Source of the DNA: Alistipes sp.
GTDB taxonomy: Bacteria > Bacteroidota > Bacteroidia > Bacteroidales > Rikenellaceae
NCBI GenBank assembly: GCA_017474235.1
Contig: JAFVIB010000044.1
Span: 35,785-99,784, forward strand
Reading direction: 5' to 3'
DNA: 64,000 bases
The number at the start of each line of letters is the position of its first letter. Position 1 is the first letter of the stretch. Below the pieces are notes generated by a model that did not search any database, was not told where the DNA came from, and saw nothing but the letters and a program-made list of their open reading frames with translations. Shown here piece by piece: positions 55,556-63,877 of this stretch. Position numbers and translations under genes: made by a program.

Positions 55556-56143
55556 ATGAAACGAAAAATTTTTACACTATCTGTATTGGCAGTTTGCGCA
55601 GTACTATTTGCAGCAGTTGTCCACTCTCAGAGCTCAAAGACAACTCACAAAGTTGCTACAACGACACAGACAAACAGCAACGACAATCGCGAGGCACGCC
55701 ATAAAGAGCGAGAGGCTCGTCGAGCAGAACGACTTGCTGCCTATGAGCGGTTTATGGATTCGATAGTTCTTGCACGCAACTTTAAATTTATCCCTAACAG
55801 CGTTCAGCAAGAGCCGGCGGGTTCTACCCGACAGCTGAATAATCCTAACTACGAGTTGGCAGTATGGGGCTCGGAGGTTGACATCTGCTTACCTTATATA
55901 AAAGGTGTAACGCCACCATACTATTTTGTGCTACTCAACTACACTCTGCCTTCTGTGTCAAGATATATTACAGAGCAGACGCGTGACGGCTGGAATGTAT
56001 CGTTCTCTTCATCGCTCTTCTCGGCTACCGATTATAATTTCTCGCTCGATATATACTCCTCTTCGGGTACTGCCACGCTGACAATATCATCTACTTGGTA
56101 TCCCGATGTGCAGTATGATGGCTCAGTTATAAGCATCAATTAG
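55556..56143 (+). CDS. Exported DUF4251 protein (first of a tandem pair)
   Basis: This 195-residue protein has a signal peptide (KRKIFTLSVLAVCAVLFAAVVHS), a charged stretch (~32-65), then a DUF4251 domain (ARNFKFIPNSVQQEPAGSTR, YELAVWGSEVDICLPYI, a closing beta-sheet). DUF4251 proteins are secreted Bacteroidetes proteins of unknown function. An ATG-like TTG upstream is rejected in favour of 55556. A smaller paralogue follows after 16 nt. Confidence 0.7.
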   Translation: MKRKIFTLSVLAVCAVLFAAVVHSQSSKTTHKVATTTQTNSNDNREARHKEREARRAERLAAYERFMDSIVLARNFKFIPNSVQQEPAGSTRQLNNPNYELAVWGSEVDICLPYIKGVTPPYYFVLLNYTLPSVSRYITEQTRDGWNVSFSSSLFSATDYNFSLDIYSSSGTATLTISSTWYPDVQYDGSVISIN

Positions 56144-56159
56144 CAGCCTGTCTGATGTT

Positions 56160-56621
56160 ATGAGAAAGCTCTATATATTGGTTGCAATGCTCTACTGTGG
56201 CGTTGCAACCTCTTTTGTTAGTGGGCGCGAAGATATTGTGGCGCAGACCAATGGCTATGTATCGAGTAGAGAGTGGTCTTTTCGCCCTGTGACTATGCAG
56301 AACCCTGCACTTGGCTCTACGCGTGACCTTGAACAGTATAACCTCTACTTCAACCTCGCAGGGGATGTCGCTACGGTGCATCTGCCTGTCGAGTGGGTCA
56401 GTATGTCTATCTTTACCGAGGAGTTTACGGTGGCTATTGAGAACTACTCGGCAACATTTGTGGCAGACGACTATTGGCGCATACTCTTTACCTTTGAATA
56501 CAATTCCGAGCAGTGGGCTGTAGAGGTTGCAGCCGAGCCGACGACGGGTAAAGTTGAGCTGGCAATGGTCACTCGGCAGGGCACAATGCGATATATAGGC
56601 TCGTTTTGGAAGCTGTTTTGA
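56160..56621 (+). CDS. Exported DUF4251-like protein (second of the pair)
   Basis: This 153-residue protein has a signal peptide (RKLYILVAMLYCGVATSFVSG). The mature part repeats the plan of its neighbour: WSFRPVTMQNPALGSTRDLEQYNLYF, DVATVHLPVE and ATFVADDYWRILFTF. It lacks the long charged stretch, so the pair is an old duplication or a two-component set. The function is unknown. Confidence 0.65.
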   Translation: MRKLYILVAMLYCGVATSFVSGREDIVAQTNGYVSSREWSFRPVTMQNPALGSTRDLEQYNLYFNLAGDVATVHLPVEWVSMSIFTEEFTVAIENYSATFVADDYWRILFTFEYNSEQWAVEVAAEPTTGKVELAMVTRQGTMRYIGSFWKLF

Positions 56622-56647
56622 GAAACAATAAAAAATAATTATCTTTG
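56617..56647 (+). promoter_or_regulatory. Consensus promoter TTTG-N19-TATCTTTG for ispF
   Basis: -33 at 56617-56620 overlaps the end of the DUF4251 gene; -7 at 56640-56647. Both are exact. Confidence 0.75.
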
Positions 56648-56663
56648 CAGAAAAAGATAACTT

Positions 56664-57143
56664 ATGAAGTTCAGAATTGGTCACGGATACGATGTTCACG
56701 CACTCGGAGATGGTCTTCGCCTTGTTCTTGGGGGTGTGGAGATTCCGCATACAAAGGGTTGTATAGCCCACTCCGACGGAGATGTGCTTATTCACGCCAT
56801 TTGCGATGCCATTTTGGGAGCTTTGGCTCTTGGCGATATTGGTAAGCATTTTCCGGATAGCTCAGCCGAGTTTAAGGGTATAGACTCGCGAAAACTGCTT
56901 GTCAGGGTTGTCGAACTGATTGCAGCAGAGGGTTATCGGGTTGGCAATATCGACTCTACAATAGCTATGCAGCAGCCTAAATTGCGACCATATATCGACT
57001 CTATGCGCTCACAGATTGCCCAATGTGTTGGGCTCGATGTGGCAGATGTGTCGGTTAAGGCGACAACGACCGAGCATCTTGGTTTTGAGGGTGAGCAGAA
57101 GGGTGTATCCGCCACAGCAGTAGTATTAATTTATAAAGAGTAA
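56664..57143 (+). CDS. ispF: 2-C-methyl-D-erythritol 2,4-cyclodiphosphate synthase
   Basis: IspF acts in the MEP route to isoprenoids. It has 159 residues, with the metal site GHGYDVHAL (residues 6-14), HSDGDVLIHAICDAILGAL (34-52) and the C-terminal KATTTEHLGFEGEQKGV. All ligands are visible. pepD follows after 4 nt. Confidence 0.97.
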   Translation: MKFRIGHGYDVHALGDGLRLVLGGVEIPHTKGCIAHSDGDVLIHAICDAILGALALGDIGKHFPDSSAEFKGIDSRKLLVRVVELIAAEGYRVGNIDSTIAMQQPKLRPYIDSMRSQIAQCVGLDVADVSVKATTTEHLGFEGEQKGVSATAVVLIYKE

Positions 57144-57147
57144 AAAT

Positions 57148-58587
57148 ATGACTATCAGAGATTTACAACCTAAACTTGTTTGGGAGATTTTTGACGAGAT
57201 TACAGCCGTTCCTCGTCCGTCAAAGCATGAGGAGAAGATTATAGAGTACCTTGTGGACTTTGCCCGCAAGCACTCTTTGGATTATAGCCGTGATGATATT
57301 GGCAATGTCGTTATTCGCAAGCCTGCCACAGCGGGTTATGAGAGTAAGCCGACCGTTGTTCTTCAGTCGCATATGGATATGGTGTGCGAGAAGAATTCGG
57401 ATACTGTTCACAATTTCGATACTGACCCTATCCGCACAAAGATTGTGGATGGATGGGTAAAGGCTGAGGGTACAACACTTGGTGCAGACTGCGGTATCGG
57501 TATGGCAGCAGCTTTGGCTCTGCTCATTGACCCGCAGGTTGAGCATGGAGCTATCGAGGCTCTCTTTACTGTCGATGAGGAGACAGGTCTTACCGGTGCT
57601 TTCAATCTTGGCGAGAATATGCTCTCAGGCAAGTATCTGATAAACCTTGACTCAGAGGATGAGGGCGAGATATTTATCGGCTGCGCAGGTGGAGTGGATA
57701 CGCTGGCAAAGTTTGACTATACAGCCCAAACACTTGAGGGCGAGTATATCTACTATCGTATTGCTGTCTCCGGACTGAAGGGTGGTCACTCGGGCGATGA
57801 TATTGACAAGGGCTTGGGTAATGCCAATAAGATTTTGGCAAATTTCCTCTACGATGCAGAGCGATTCGATATTCGCTTGGGTATGTTTGATGGCGGAAAT
57901 CTGCGCAATGCAATTCCGCGTGAGGCTTATGCAGTTGTGGCTGTTCCGGAGCATCCAGCACTGCTCTTTGAGACTGCTCTTGCACAGTATGTTTCAGCTG
58001 TTAAGGCTCTCTATACGCCAACTGAGCCTAACCTTCACATAGCTTTAAGTGAGGCAGCGGAACAGCCTGTGATAGATAGCGATACACAGTCAGCTCTGCT
58101 TGCTGCTCTTGTAGGTTTGCCAAATGGAGTGCTGGCAATGTCGCAGACTATGAAGGGTCTTGTAGAGACCTCTACCAACCTCGCATCTGTAAAGTTTGTG
58201 GAGAGTCAGATTGTCGTGACAACCTCGCAGCGTTCATCTGTTGAGCGTTCTAAGCGTGATGCTATGCACAGCATCGAGGCGGTACTTGCCCTTGCAGGTG
58301 CTACGGTTGAGCACTCTGACGGCTACCCGGGCTGGACTCCTGATCCGTCATCTCAACTGCTTGCATCAACTGTTGCAGCATATAGAGAGCTGTTTGGCAC
58401 AGAGCCAAAAGTGCGCGCTATCCACGCAGGTCTTGAGTGTGGACTCTTCCTTGAGAAGTATCCGCACCTTGAGATGGTCTCTTTCGGTCCTACACTAAGG
58501 GGAGTTCACTCTCCTGATGAGCGATTGGAGATTGCAACGGTAGATAAGTTCTGGGTATTACTTCTCGAGGTACTAAAACGAGTATAA
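57148..58587 (+). CDS. pepD: Aminoacyl-histidine dipeptidase (M20 family)
   Basis: This 479-residue metallopeptidase cleaves Xaa-His and other dipeptides. It shows the M20C landmarks FDEITAVPRPSKHEEKI (~12), metal His-Asp in LQSHMDMVCEKN (~74), the GTTLGADCGIGMAA metal loop (~107), the catalytic Glu-Glu in TVDEETGLTGA (~138) and late ligands near the C-terminus. It is probably co-transcribed with ispF. A strong terminator follows. Confidence 0.95.
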   Translation: MTIRDLQPKLVWEIFDEITAVPRPSKHEEKIIEYLVDFARKHSLDYSRDDIGNVVIRKPATAGYESKPTVVLQSHMDMVCEKNSDTVHNFDTDPIRTKIVDGWVKAEGTTLGADCGIGMAAALALLIDPQVEHGAIEALFTVDEETGLTGAFNLGENMLSGKYLINLDSEDEGEIFIGCAGGVDTLAKFDYTAQTLEGEYIYYRIAVSGLKGGHSGDDIDKGLGNANKILANFLYDAERFDIRLGMFDGGNLRNAIPREAYAVVAVPEHPALLFETALAQYVSAVKALYTPTEPNLHIALSEAAEQPVIDSDTQSALLAALVGLPNGVLAMSQTMKGLVETSTNLASVKFVESQIVVTTSQRSSVERSKRDAMHSIEAVLALAGATVEHSDGYPGWTPDPSSQLLASTVAAYRELFGTEPKVRAIHAGLECGLFLEKYPHLEMVSFGPTLRGVHSPDERLEIATVDKFWVLLLEVLKRV

Positions 58588-58610
58588 TAAGAGTTGCCTA
58601 CCAAAAAGTA

Positions 58611-58653
58611 AAAAATAGGTAATGATGCGAAATTTGCATCATTACCTATTTTT
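58611..58653. terminator. pepD terminator, 18-bp perfect stem
   Basis: A perfect 18-bp stem (58611-58628 / 58636-58653) with a 7-nt loop; A-run on one side and T-run on the other suit both directions. Confidence 0.88.
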
Positions 58654-58660
58654 ATAAACG

Positions 58661-58705
58661 GAGGAATTGTGCTATTTTCACGACAAAATCCCCTTTTTAT
58701 TGTCA
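58661..58705. repeat. Solo fragment of the hairpin-repeat family
   Basis: This fragment shares TTGTGCTATTTTCACGA (58667-58683) exactly with the right flank of tandem unit 2 (42635-42651), and the TTGTCAAAAT stretch with 42539-42548. It links the two loci as one dispersed repeat family. Confidence 0.6.
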
Positions 58706-58708
58706 AAA

Positions 58709-59071
58709 TCACTTTAGGGTTTTATAACTCAGTATATGCCATGTAATCACTACAGCAAGCAGAGCCATAAGAAGTTGCGCCCACCAATATTCATTGACGA
58801 CGGAGATGATGCAATAGCCGATGGTGACCCAGACCATGGTTACGGCATAAATTTTGACTTTAAGCGGGATGGCGCGGTGGATACGGAAGTTGCGGATATA
58901 CTCTCCAAAGACGCGATGGTTGAGCAACCAATTGTAGAGGTTATCTGACGACTTGAGCCATAGGGCTGCGGCAAGCAGCAGAAGTGGCGTAGTAGGGAGT
59001 AGAGGAAGAAAAATTCCCGCCACAGCAAAGGCAAAAGAGATTGCTCCGAGTATAATCAAGATAATTTTCAC
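58709..59071 (-). CDS. DUF454 (YbaN) family small membrane protein
   Basis: This is a 120-residue protein with two hydrophobic segments flanking PLLPTTPLLLLAAALW, the DUF454 hallmark, then FGEYIRNFRIHRAIPLKVK and two C-terminal membrane helices. The start is GTG at 59071, placed 4 nt after an exact -7 box; an ATG 19 codons upstream gives a poor N-terminus and would precede the promoter. Function of the family is unknown. Confidence 0.8.
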   Translation of the reverse strand: MKIILIILGAISFAFAVAGIFLPLLPTTPLLLLAAALWLKSSDNLYNWLLNHRVFGEYIRNFRIHRAIPLKVKIYAVTMVWVTIGYCIISVVNEYWWAQLLMALLAVVITWHILSYKTLK

Positions 59072-59075
59072 GCCA

Positions 59076-59083
59076 CAAAGATA
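59076..59083 (-). promoter_or_regulatory. -7 element (TATCTTTG), predicted leaderless DUF454 gene
   Basis: An exact minus-strand match ends 4 nt before the GTG start. No TTTG at -33. Confidence 0.45.
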
Positions 59084-59103
59084 CAAATTACGAAGAAAAT
59101 GTC

Positions 59104-59111
59104 TAACTTTG
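59104..59111 (+). promoter_or_regulatory. -7 element (TAACTTTG) for rpiB
   Basis: An exact TAnnTTTG match 28 nt before the rpiB ATG; -33 not evident. Confidence 0.45.
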
Positions 59112-59139
59112 TGGCAATAATTAAACAAAACCTATCACT

Positions 59140-59580
59140 ATGAGTAATAAAATTGGTATTGCCTCTGACCACGCAGGCTATGATATGAAGGAGATGCTGA
59201 CAGGTTATCTTTCAGCAAAGGGTTTCGAGATTTTTGACTTCGGATGCACCTCGGATGAGAGTTGCGACTATGCAGATTATGCACACCCAATGGCTGAGGC
59301 TCTTGAGGCTGGCGAGTTTGAGCGTGCAATCGGCATCTGCGGCAGTGGCGAAGGTATGGCTATTACCTTAAATAAGCATCAGAAGGTGCGTGCATCGCTC
59401 TGTTGGCTCCCTGAAATTGCAAATATCACCCGTAAGCACAACGACTCGAATGTACTTGTTCTCCCTGCTCGTTTTATCGACAACGATACCGCTATTGCCA
59501 TTGTAGAGCAGTGGCTCACAACACCTTTTGAGACAGGTGGTCGTCACGAGCGTAGAATTGCAAAGATTGCCGTTAAGTAG
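59140..59580 (+). CDS. rpiB: Ribose-5-phosphate isomerase B
   Basis: RpiB interconverts ribose-5- and ribulose-5-phosphate. It has 146 residues, with the family start IGIASDHAGYDMK (residues 4-16), DYADYAHPMAEAL (~44), the catalytic Cys in GICGSGEGMAI (~65), and NKHQKVRASLCW. The product is the substrate of the Rpe enzyme encoded ~6 kb upstream. A GSCFA gene follows after 30 nt. Confidence 0.93.
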   Translation: MSNKIGIASDHAGYDMKEMLTGYLSAKGFEIFDFGCTSDESCDYADYAHPMAEALEAGEFERAIGICGSGEGMAITLNKHQKVRASLCWLPEIANITRKHNDSNVLVLPARFIDNDTAIAIVEQWLTTPFETGGRHERRIAKIAVK

Positions 59581-59610
59581 CCTTTTGGGTAGATTTACGG
59601 CTCATACTAT

Positions 59611-60573
59611 ATGAAGTTTCGCACAGAAATTGACAAGCCACAACTCAAGGGCAGGATTGACTATAACTCAAAGATTGTCACTTTAGGAAGTTGCTTTGCA
59701 GAGAATATTACCAAGCGTCTTGCGTCGGCAAAGTTCTGTGTGAAGCACTCCCCTGTGGGCATACTGTTTAATCCTGCATCTATTGCATCGACACTCACTG
59801 CTTTTGCAGAGAGGAGTGCGGTGGATTGTGGGCGTATAGTTCGTCGTAGTGAGGGTTGGGTGTCACTCGACTGCCACTCGGAGCTGACTATGCCGACCGA
59901 AGAGGAGGCTATCAAGACTCTCCAAAATGCTATTGATGAAGGACATAAGCTTTTGAGAAGCGCGACCTGTGTGATTATAACATTCGGCACAGCGTGGGTC
60001 TATGAGCATATAGCTACGGGCAGAGTGGTTGCCAACTGCCATAAGCAGCCAAGCAGAGAGTTTTGCCGTCGTCGTATGAGCGTAGAGGAGATTGTTGCAC
60101 TCTTCAAACCACTTATGGAGGGAGTTTTGAGGGATAAACATGTAATTTTTACAGTCAGTCCCATTCGCCATACAGCCGACGGACTTACTGAGAACTGCGT
60201 GAGCAAAGCTATACTCAGGCTTGCTGCCGATACCCTATCAAGTACTTACGACAATGCAGACTATTTCCCTGCATATGAGATAGTTACAGACGACTTGCGC
60301 GACTATCGTTTCTATGCGGAGGATATGGTGCATCCATCAGCGCAAGCGGTTGAGTATATTTGGCAACGATTTATAGAATCTGCACTCGCTGATAGTGCCG
60401 TGGAGTTACTGCCAAAGGTCGAAAAGATTATTGCGGCAGCTACTCACAAGCCTTTCAACCCTAACAGTGAGGAGTATGCAACATTCTGCAAAAGGTATCT
60501 CAAAGAGGCACAAAGGCTCTCTATGATAGATTTTAGTGCAGAATGTGAGGTTTTTGAGCGGTATTCTAAATAA
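59611..60573 (+). CDS. GSCFA domain protein
   Basis: This 320-residue protein carries the GSCFAENI motif (residues ~28-35) that names the family and is placed like the nucleophile loop of SGNH-type esterases. Later VSPIRH (~188) and MVHPSAQAVEYIW (~238), with Asp/His spacing, suit an SGNH-like catalytic set. No signal peptide. Function is not known from sequence; hydrolase activity is inferred. Confidence 0.8.
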   Translation: MKFRTEIDKPQLKGRIDYNSKIVTLGSCFAENITKRLASAKFCVKHSPVGILFNPASIASTLTAFAERSAVDCGRIVRRSEGWVSLDCHSELTMPTEEEAIKTLQNAIDEGHKLLRSATCVIITFGTAWVYEHIATGRVVANCHKQPSREFCRRRMSVEEIVALFKPLMEGVLRDKHVIFTVSPIRHTADGLTENCVSKAILRLAADTLSSTYDNADYFPAYEIVTDDLRDYRFYAEDMVHPSAQAVEYIWQRFIESALADSAVELLPKVEKIIAAATHKPFNPNSEEYATFCKRYLKEAQRLSMIDFSAECEVFERYSK

Positions 60574-60580
60574 AAGTTAG

Positions 60581-60588
60581 TACATTTG
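60581..60588 (+). promoter_or_regulatory. -7 element (TACATTTG)
   Basis: An exact TAnnTTTG match 18 nt before the ATG at 60607. A TTTG lies 24 nt upstream, longer than ideal spacing. Confidence 0.45.
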
Positions 60589-60606
60589 CAGGTTATTTTC
60601 TGTTAT

Positions 60607-62169
60607 ATGCGCAAATTATTAACAATACTTGTGGCATTGTATGCCATTATATCTGCATCTGCACAGCCAAAGTTGGCAGTAAATATCATTGTCGGAGGTA
60701 TGAGTGCCTCCGATATTGACCGTTATGCAGAGAATCTGTCAAATGACGGTTTTTTGAGGCTCAAGTTTGGCGGCACAACATTCACAGAGTGCTACACAGA
60801 CTTTATTCCGACATCGCCCGAGGTTGCCATTGCAACGGTAGCTACCGGCTCACTGCCATCTATGCACGGTATCTCATCAAACCGCTGGTTTGACCGTACA
60901 AGTGGCAATACCCCCGTGTCATTATGCCTCAATTCTAAGGGCAGATATACCACTGAGCACTTCACAACACCGACTCTTGCACAGACTCTTCAGTCTGCCG
61001 ACAGCGGTGCTGTAATAGCGACCATAGCGCACAATTACAGTTCTGCAATGACCCTTGCCGGCAAAGGTGGCGAGTGCTACTGGATTGACACTTTAGGCAA
61101 TTGGACTACGGCTCAAAGTTACTTGCAGCAACTACCCGAGTGGGTTGGCAAGCTCAATGAGAACGGTATTAACCGCACTCATGTAACCGGTAATTGGTTT
61201 GGCAAGTTGGCAAAGAGCAAGTATCTGAACAAGGATGCTACCGATATTAAGATTTACGACATCTACGGTAAGGCTCTTTCGCTATTCAGCAAAAAGCCAT
61301 CTGCCGAGTGGGTTGCAGAGTTAAAGAGTACTCCTGCGGGTAATAAAGCATTGTTTGACTTTGCAAAAAAGACCCTTGAGCAGATGATGGCAGATAAGAA
61401 AAACAACTCCTGCCGAATGTTAAATATCTGTCTTGATGTTCCGCGCGCCGTAGCAGAAAAGTATGGTCCCAACTCTACCGAGTACGAGGATATGCTCTAC
61501 TATCTCGATGCCGATTTGGCTGAGTTTCTGCAATATATCGACACACTCTACCCTAACGGCAAAAACTACCTTATAACCCTCACTTCGGATAGCGGTATGG
61601 GCAATAAGTATATTGAAGATAATCCAAATCTTGACCTTTTTAACCCTCGCCAAACAGCAGCTATTCTCAATGCCTTTCTCAGTGCGCAATATGGTCAAGG
61701 CAGTTGGGTACTTGAGTGTAGTAACGGAGCGATATACCTCAACCGTGACCTTATCTACGCAAAGAGGCTCTCGGTGGCTCAAATACAGAACGAGGCTGCA
61801 ACATTTGCTCTTCAATTCCGCGGTGTAGCGAATGCTGCAACTGCAACTACACTCCAAGGTGGAGCTATGAGCAGCAACACCTCACGACTGATGCAGAATA
61901 GTTTCCATCCGCGACGCTCAGGAGATATTCTCTACTGTCTGCAACCGGACTTTTATGAGTTAGACGAAGGCAAGGTAGCAAAGAGCGGCTCGCCATATAA
62001 CTACAATCGCCATATACCACTTATTTTCTACGGTAACGGCATAGCTACCAATGAGATAGACCGAACTATAAGTAGTACAGCAATAGCTGTCACTACGGCA
62101 TATCTTTTGGGTATCAGCAGACCTGATTGTGCCGATGGAGAGCTGATTTACGAACTTAAAAAGAGATAG
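60607..62169 (+). CDS. PafA-like alkaline-phosphatase-superfamily protein with degenerate active site
   Basis: This 520-residue exported protein (signal peptide RKLLTILVALYAIISASA) follows PafA-type phosphatases throughout, e.g. GSLPSMHGISSNRW near 81-94 and KYGPNSTEYEDMLYYLDADL near 285. Catalytic positions are mostly changed. By alignment to Elizabethkingia/Chryseobacterium PafA, metal D38 is G30, nucleophile T79 is P71, metal D305 is R280, H309 is E284, H353 is S329 and H486 is S460; D352 (D328) and N100 (N92) remain, and the K162/R164 pair is lost. The offset stays near constant, supporting the alignment. It is probably a non-catalytic binding protein. Its start is the ATG at 60607. Confidence 0.85.
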   Translation: MRKLLTILVALYAIISASAQPKLAVNIIVGGMSASDIDRYAENLSNDGFLRLKFGGTTFTECYTDFIPTSPEVAIATVATGSLPSMHGISSNRWFDRTSGNTPVSLCLNSKGRYTTEHFTTPTLAQTLQSADSGAVIATIAHNYSSAMTLAGKGGECYWIDTLGNWTTAQSYLQQLPEWVGKLNENGINRTHVTGNWFGKLAKSKYLNKDATDIKIYDIYGKALSLFSKKPSAEWVAELKSTPAGNKALFDFAKKTLEQMMADKKNNSCRMLNICLDVPRAVAEKYGPNSTEYEDMLYYLDADLAEFLQYIDTLYPNGKNYLITLTSDSGMGNKYIEDNPNLDLFNPRQTAAILNAFLSAQYGQGSWVLECSNGAIYLNRDLIYAKRLSVAQIQNEAATFALQFRGVANAATATTLQGGAMSSNTSRLMQNSFHPRRSGDILYCLQPDFYELDEGKVAKSGSPYNYNRHIPLIFYGNGIATNEIDRTISSTAIAVTTAYLLGISRPDCADGELIYELKKR

Positions 62170-62177
62170 ACAGAACA

Positions 62178-62594
62178 ATGACAGATAGTGTACAGAATGA
62201 GATAATCGAGGAGTTCTCGATGTTTGAAGATTGGTTGGATAAGTACGACTACCTTATATCGCTTAGCGACTCTCTACCCGTAATTGACCCGTCACATAAG
62301 ACCGAGCAGTATATTATTGAGGGTTGTCAGTCGCGCGTATGGGTGGATGCCCGACTTGAAGATGGCAAAGTATATTACTCTGCCGACAGCGATGCGATTA
62401 TTGTCAAGGGTATTCTTGCACTGCTTATTCGCGCGATGCAGGGTCGCACTCCACAGCAGATTCTCGACCTCGACCTCTACTTTATTGAGGCTATTGGTCT
62501 GCAAGAGAATCTCTCCCCTACCCGTGGTAATGGAGTACTTGCAACAATCAAACAGATGCGACTTTTTGCACTTGCATTCTCTACAAAAATGTAA
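62178..62594 (+). CDS. sufE: Cysteine desulfurase activator SufE
   Basis: SufE accepts sulfur from SufS for iron-sulfur cluster assembly. It has 138 residues, with FEDWLDKYDYLISL near the start and the sulfur-accepting Cys in EGCQSRVWV near residue 51, plus the RGNGVLATIKQM end. It is 8 nt after the phosphatase-like gene and 5 nt before a SufT-like gene. Confidence 0.95.
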   Translation: MTDSVQNEIIEEFSMFEDWLDKYDYLISLSDSLPVIDPSHKTEQYIIEGCQSRVWVDARLEDGKVYYSADSDAIIVKGILALLIRAMQGRTPQQILDLDLYFIEAIGLQENLSPTRGNGVLATIKQMRLFALAFSTKM

Positions 62595-62599
62595 CAATT

Positions 62600-62920
62600 A
62601 TGACACCTGAAGAGATTTTAGAGGTTGAGAAGGATATTGTCCTGACGCTCAAGAACATATACGACCCCGAGATTCCCGTAAACATATACGATCTCGGTCT
62701 AATATACGATATTGACTACAACCCATCGGGCGAGGTTACGATACAGATGACACTCACTGCACCGAACTGTCCTATGGCAGATATGCTTGTTGAGGATGTC
62801 AATATACAGGTTGCAAAGGTTAAGGGTGTAAGTAAGGTTAATGTAATTTTAGTATTTGAGCCTGCGTGGGATAAGAGTATGATGTCGGAGGAGGCTCTGC
62901 TTGAGCTTAATCTATTCTGA
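62600..62920 (+). CDS. SufT/PaaD-like MIP18-family iron-sulfur assembly protein (DUF59)
   Basis: This 106-residue MIP18 (DUF59) protein shows IYDPEIPVNIYDLGLIYD (~19-36) and the conserved Cys in LTAPNCPMADM (~52). SufT-like proteins help mature iron-sulfur proteins, which fits its place directly after sufE. Its stop is one base before the next ATG. Confidence 0.92.
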   Translation: MTPEEILEVEKDIVLTLKNIYDPEIPVNIYDLGLIYDIDYNPSGEVTIQMTLTAPNCPMADMLVEDVNIQVAKVKGVSKVNVILVFEPAWDKSMMSEEALLELNLF

Positions 62921-62921
62921 T

Positions 62922-63815
62922 ATGGAGCGCATATCTTGTCGTAACATACTCCTCAATGCAGATAGAGAGGCACTTGACAATCTATTCGAAAAGGTAGAAA
63001 ACGAGCGTCTATTGCGCAAGTATAACGACATTACGCTCCTCTACGAAAGTGCTATCAAGGATTGGAATCAGACCGCCTACGAGATAATGCTCAAGATGAT
63101 GGATGTAGGGGTCAATAAATCTGCTTATCAGTCTCTTGCGCATCATATACCTTACCGCTATCTGCTTCGAGAAGCAAGCTCTGCGCTCTCTGTCGAAGCA
63201 CTGCTTATAGGCGGTTCTGGGCTGCTCTCTATGTATGATGAAGATGAGTATATCAGCCAACTCAAAGAGCAGTGGAACCATCTTGCAAACAAATACGACC
63301 TCTCCCCTATGCGCTACTCGGAGTGGAATTTGGCACGGGTACGCCCATACAACCACCCCGTACTGCGTTTGGCTCAACTATCTACGCTACTGCACAGCAA
63401 AGAGTTTATCGTAAACAGAATTATCGACTGTAAAAGTGTAGAAGATGTCGAAAATCTCTTCTGCGTAGAGGCTTCTGAGTATTGGAAGAATCACTTTGTT
63501 CCGGCGCGCGAATCTATCAATGTCTCCAAGCGTATCGGCAAGGAGAAGAGCCATATTTTGGGTATTAACCTTGTAGTGCCAATTCAAATAGCATATTCTG
63601 ACAATATCGGCAAAAGGGAGTTACGCAATCGTGCTATGACTCTGCTGGGTATGTTGCCGGCAGAGAACAACCGCTACACCCGCCGTTGGCAGCAGAAGGG
63701 TCTTTTTCTCAAGAACGCCAAAGAGAGTCAGGCAGTAATACAAATTGTGACCGAGTATTGCCAAAAAGAGCGTTGCGCAGAGTGCCCTGTGATGCAAATG
63801 GGACAAAATTTGTAG
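62922..63815 (+). CDS. DUF2851 family protein, N-terminally short form
   Basis: This 297-residue protein matches only the C-terminal two thirds of DUF2851 proteins (normally ~420-430): NDW-like DWNQTAYEIML (~52), VEALLIGGSGLL (~95), ARVRPYNHPVLRLAQLS (~145), and a closing cysteine set EYCQKERCAECP. The first ~130 residues of the usual protein are missing and no frameshift is seen; ATG 62922 comes one base after the SufT-like stop. Function unknown; the linkage to suf genes and the C-terminal cysteines hint at metal or cluster binding. Confidence 0.72.
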   Translation: MERISCRNILLNADREALDNLFEKVENERLLRKYNDITLLYESAIKDWNQTAYEIMLKMMDVGVNKSAYQSLAHHIPYRYLLREASSALSVEALLIGGSGLLSMYDEDEYISQLKEQWNHLANKYDLSPMRYSEWNLARVRPYNHPVLRLAQLSTLLHSKEFIVNRIIDCKSVEDVENLFCVEASEYWKNHFVPARESINVSKRIGKEKSHILGINLVVPIQIAYSDNIGKRELRNRAMTLLGMLPAENNRYTRRWQQKGLFLKNAKESQAVIQIVTEYCQKERCAECPVMQMGQNL

Positions 63816-63877
63816 AAAATTCGAAACAGTTTAAAATTTATTCCACTCTTTTATACTGTTTAAGAAGCTGTTTAAAT

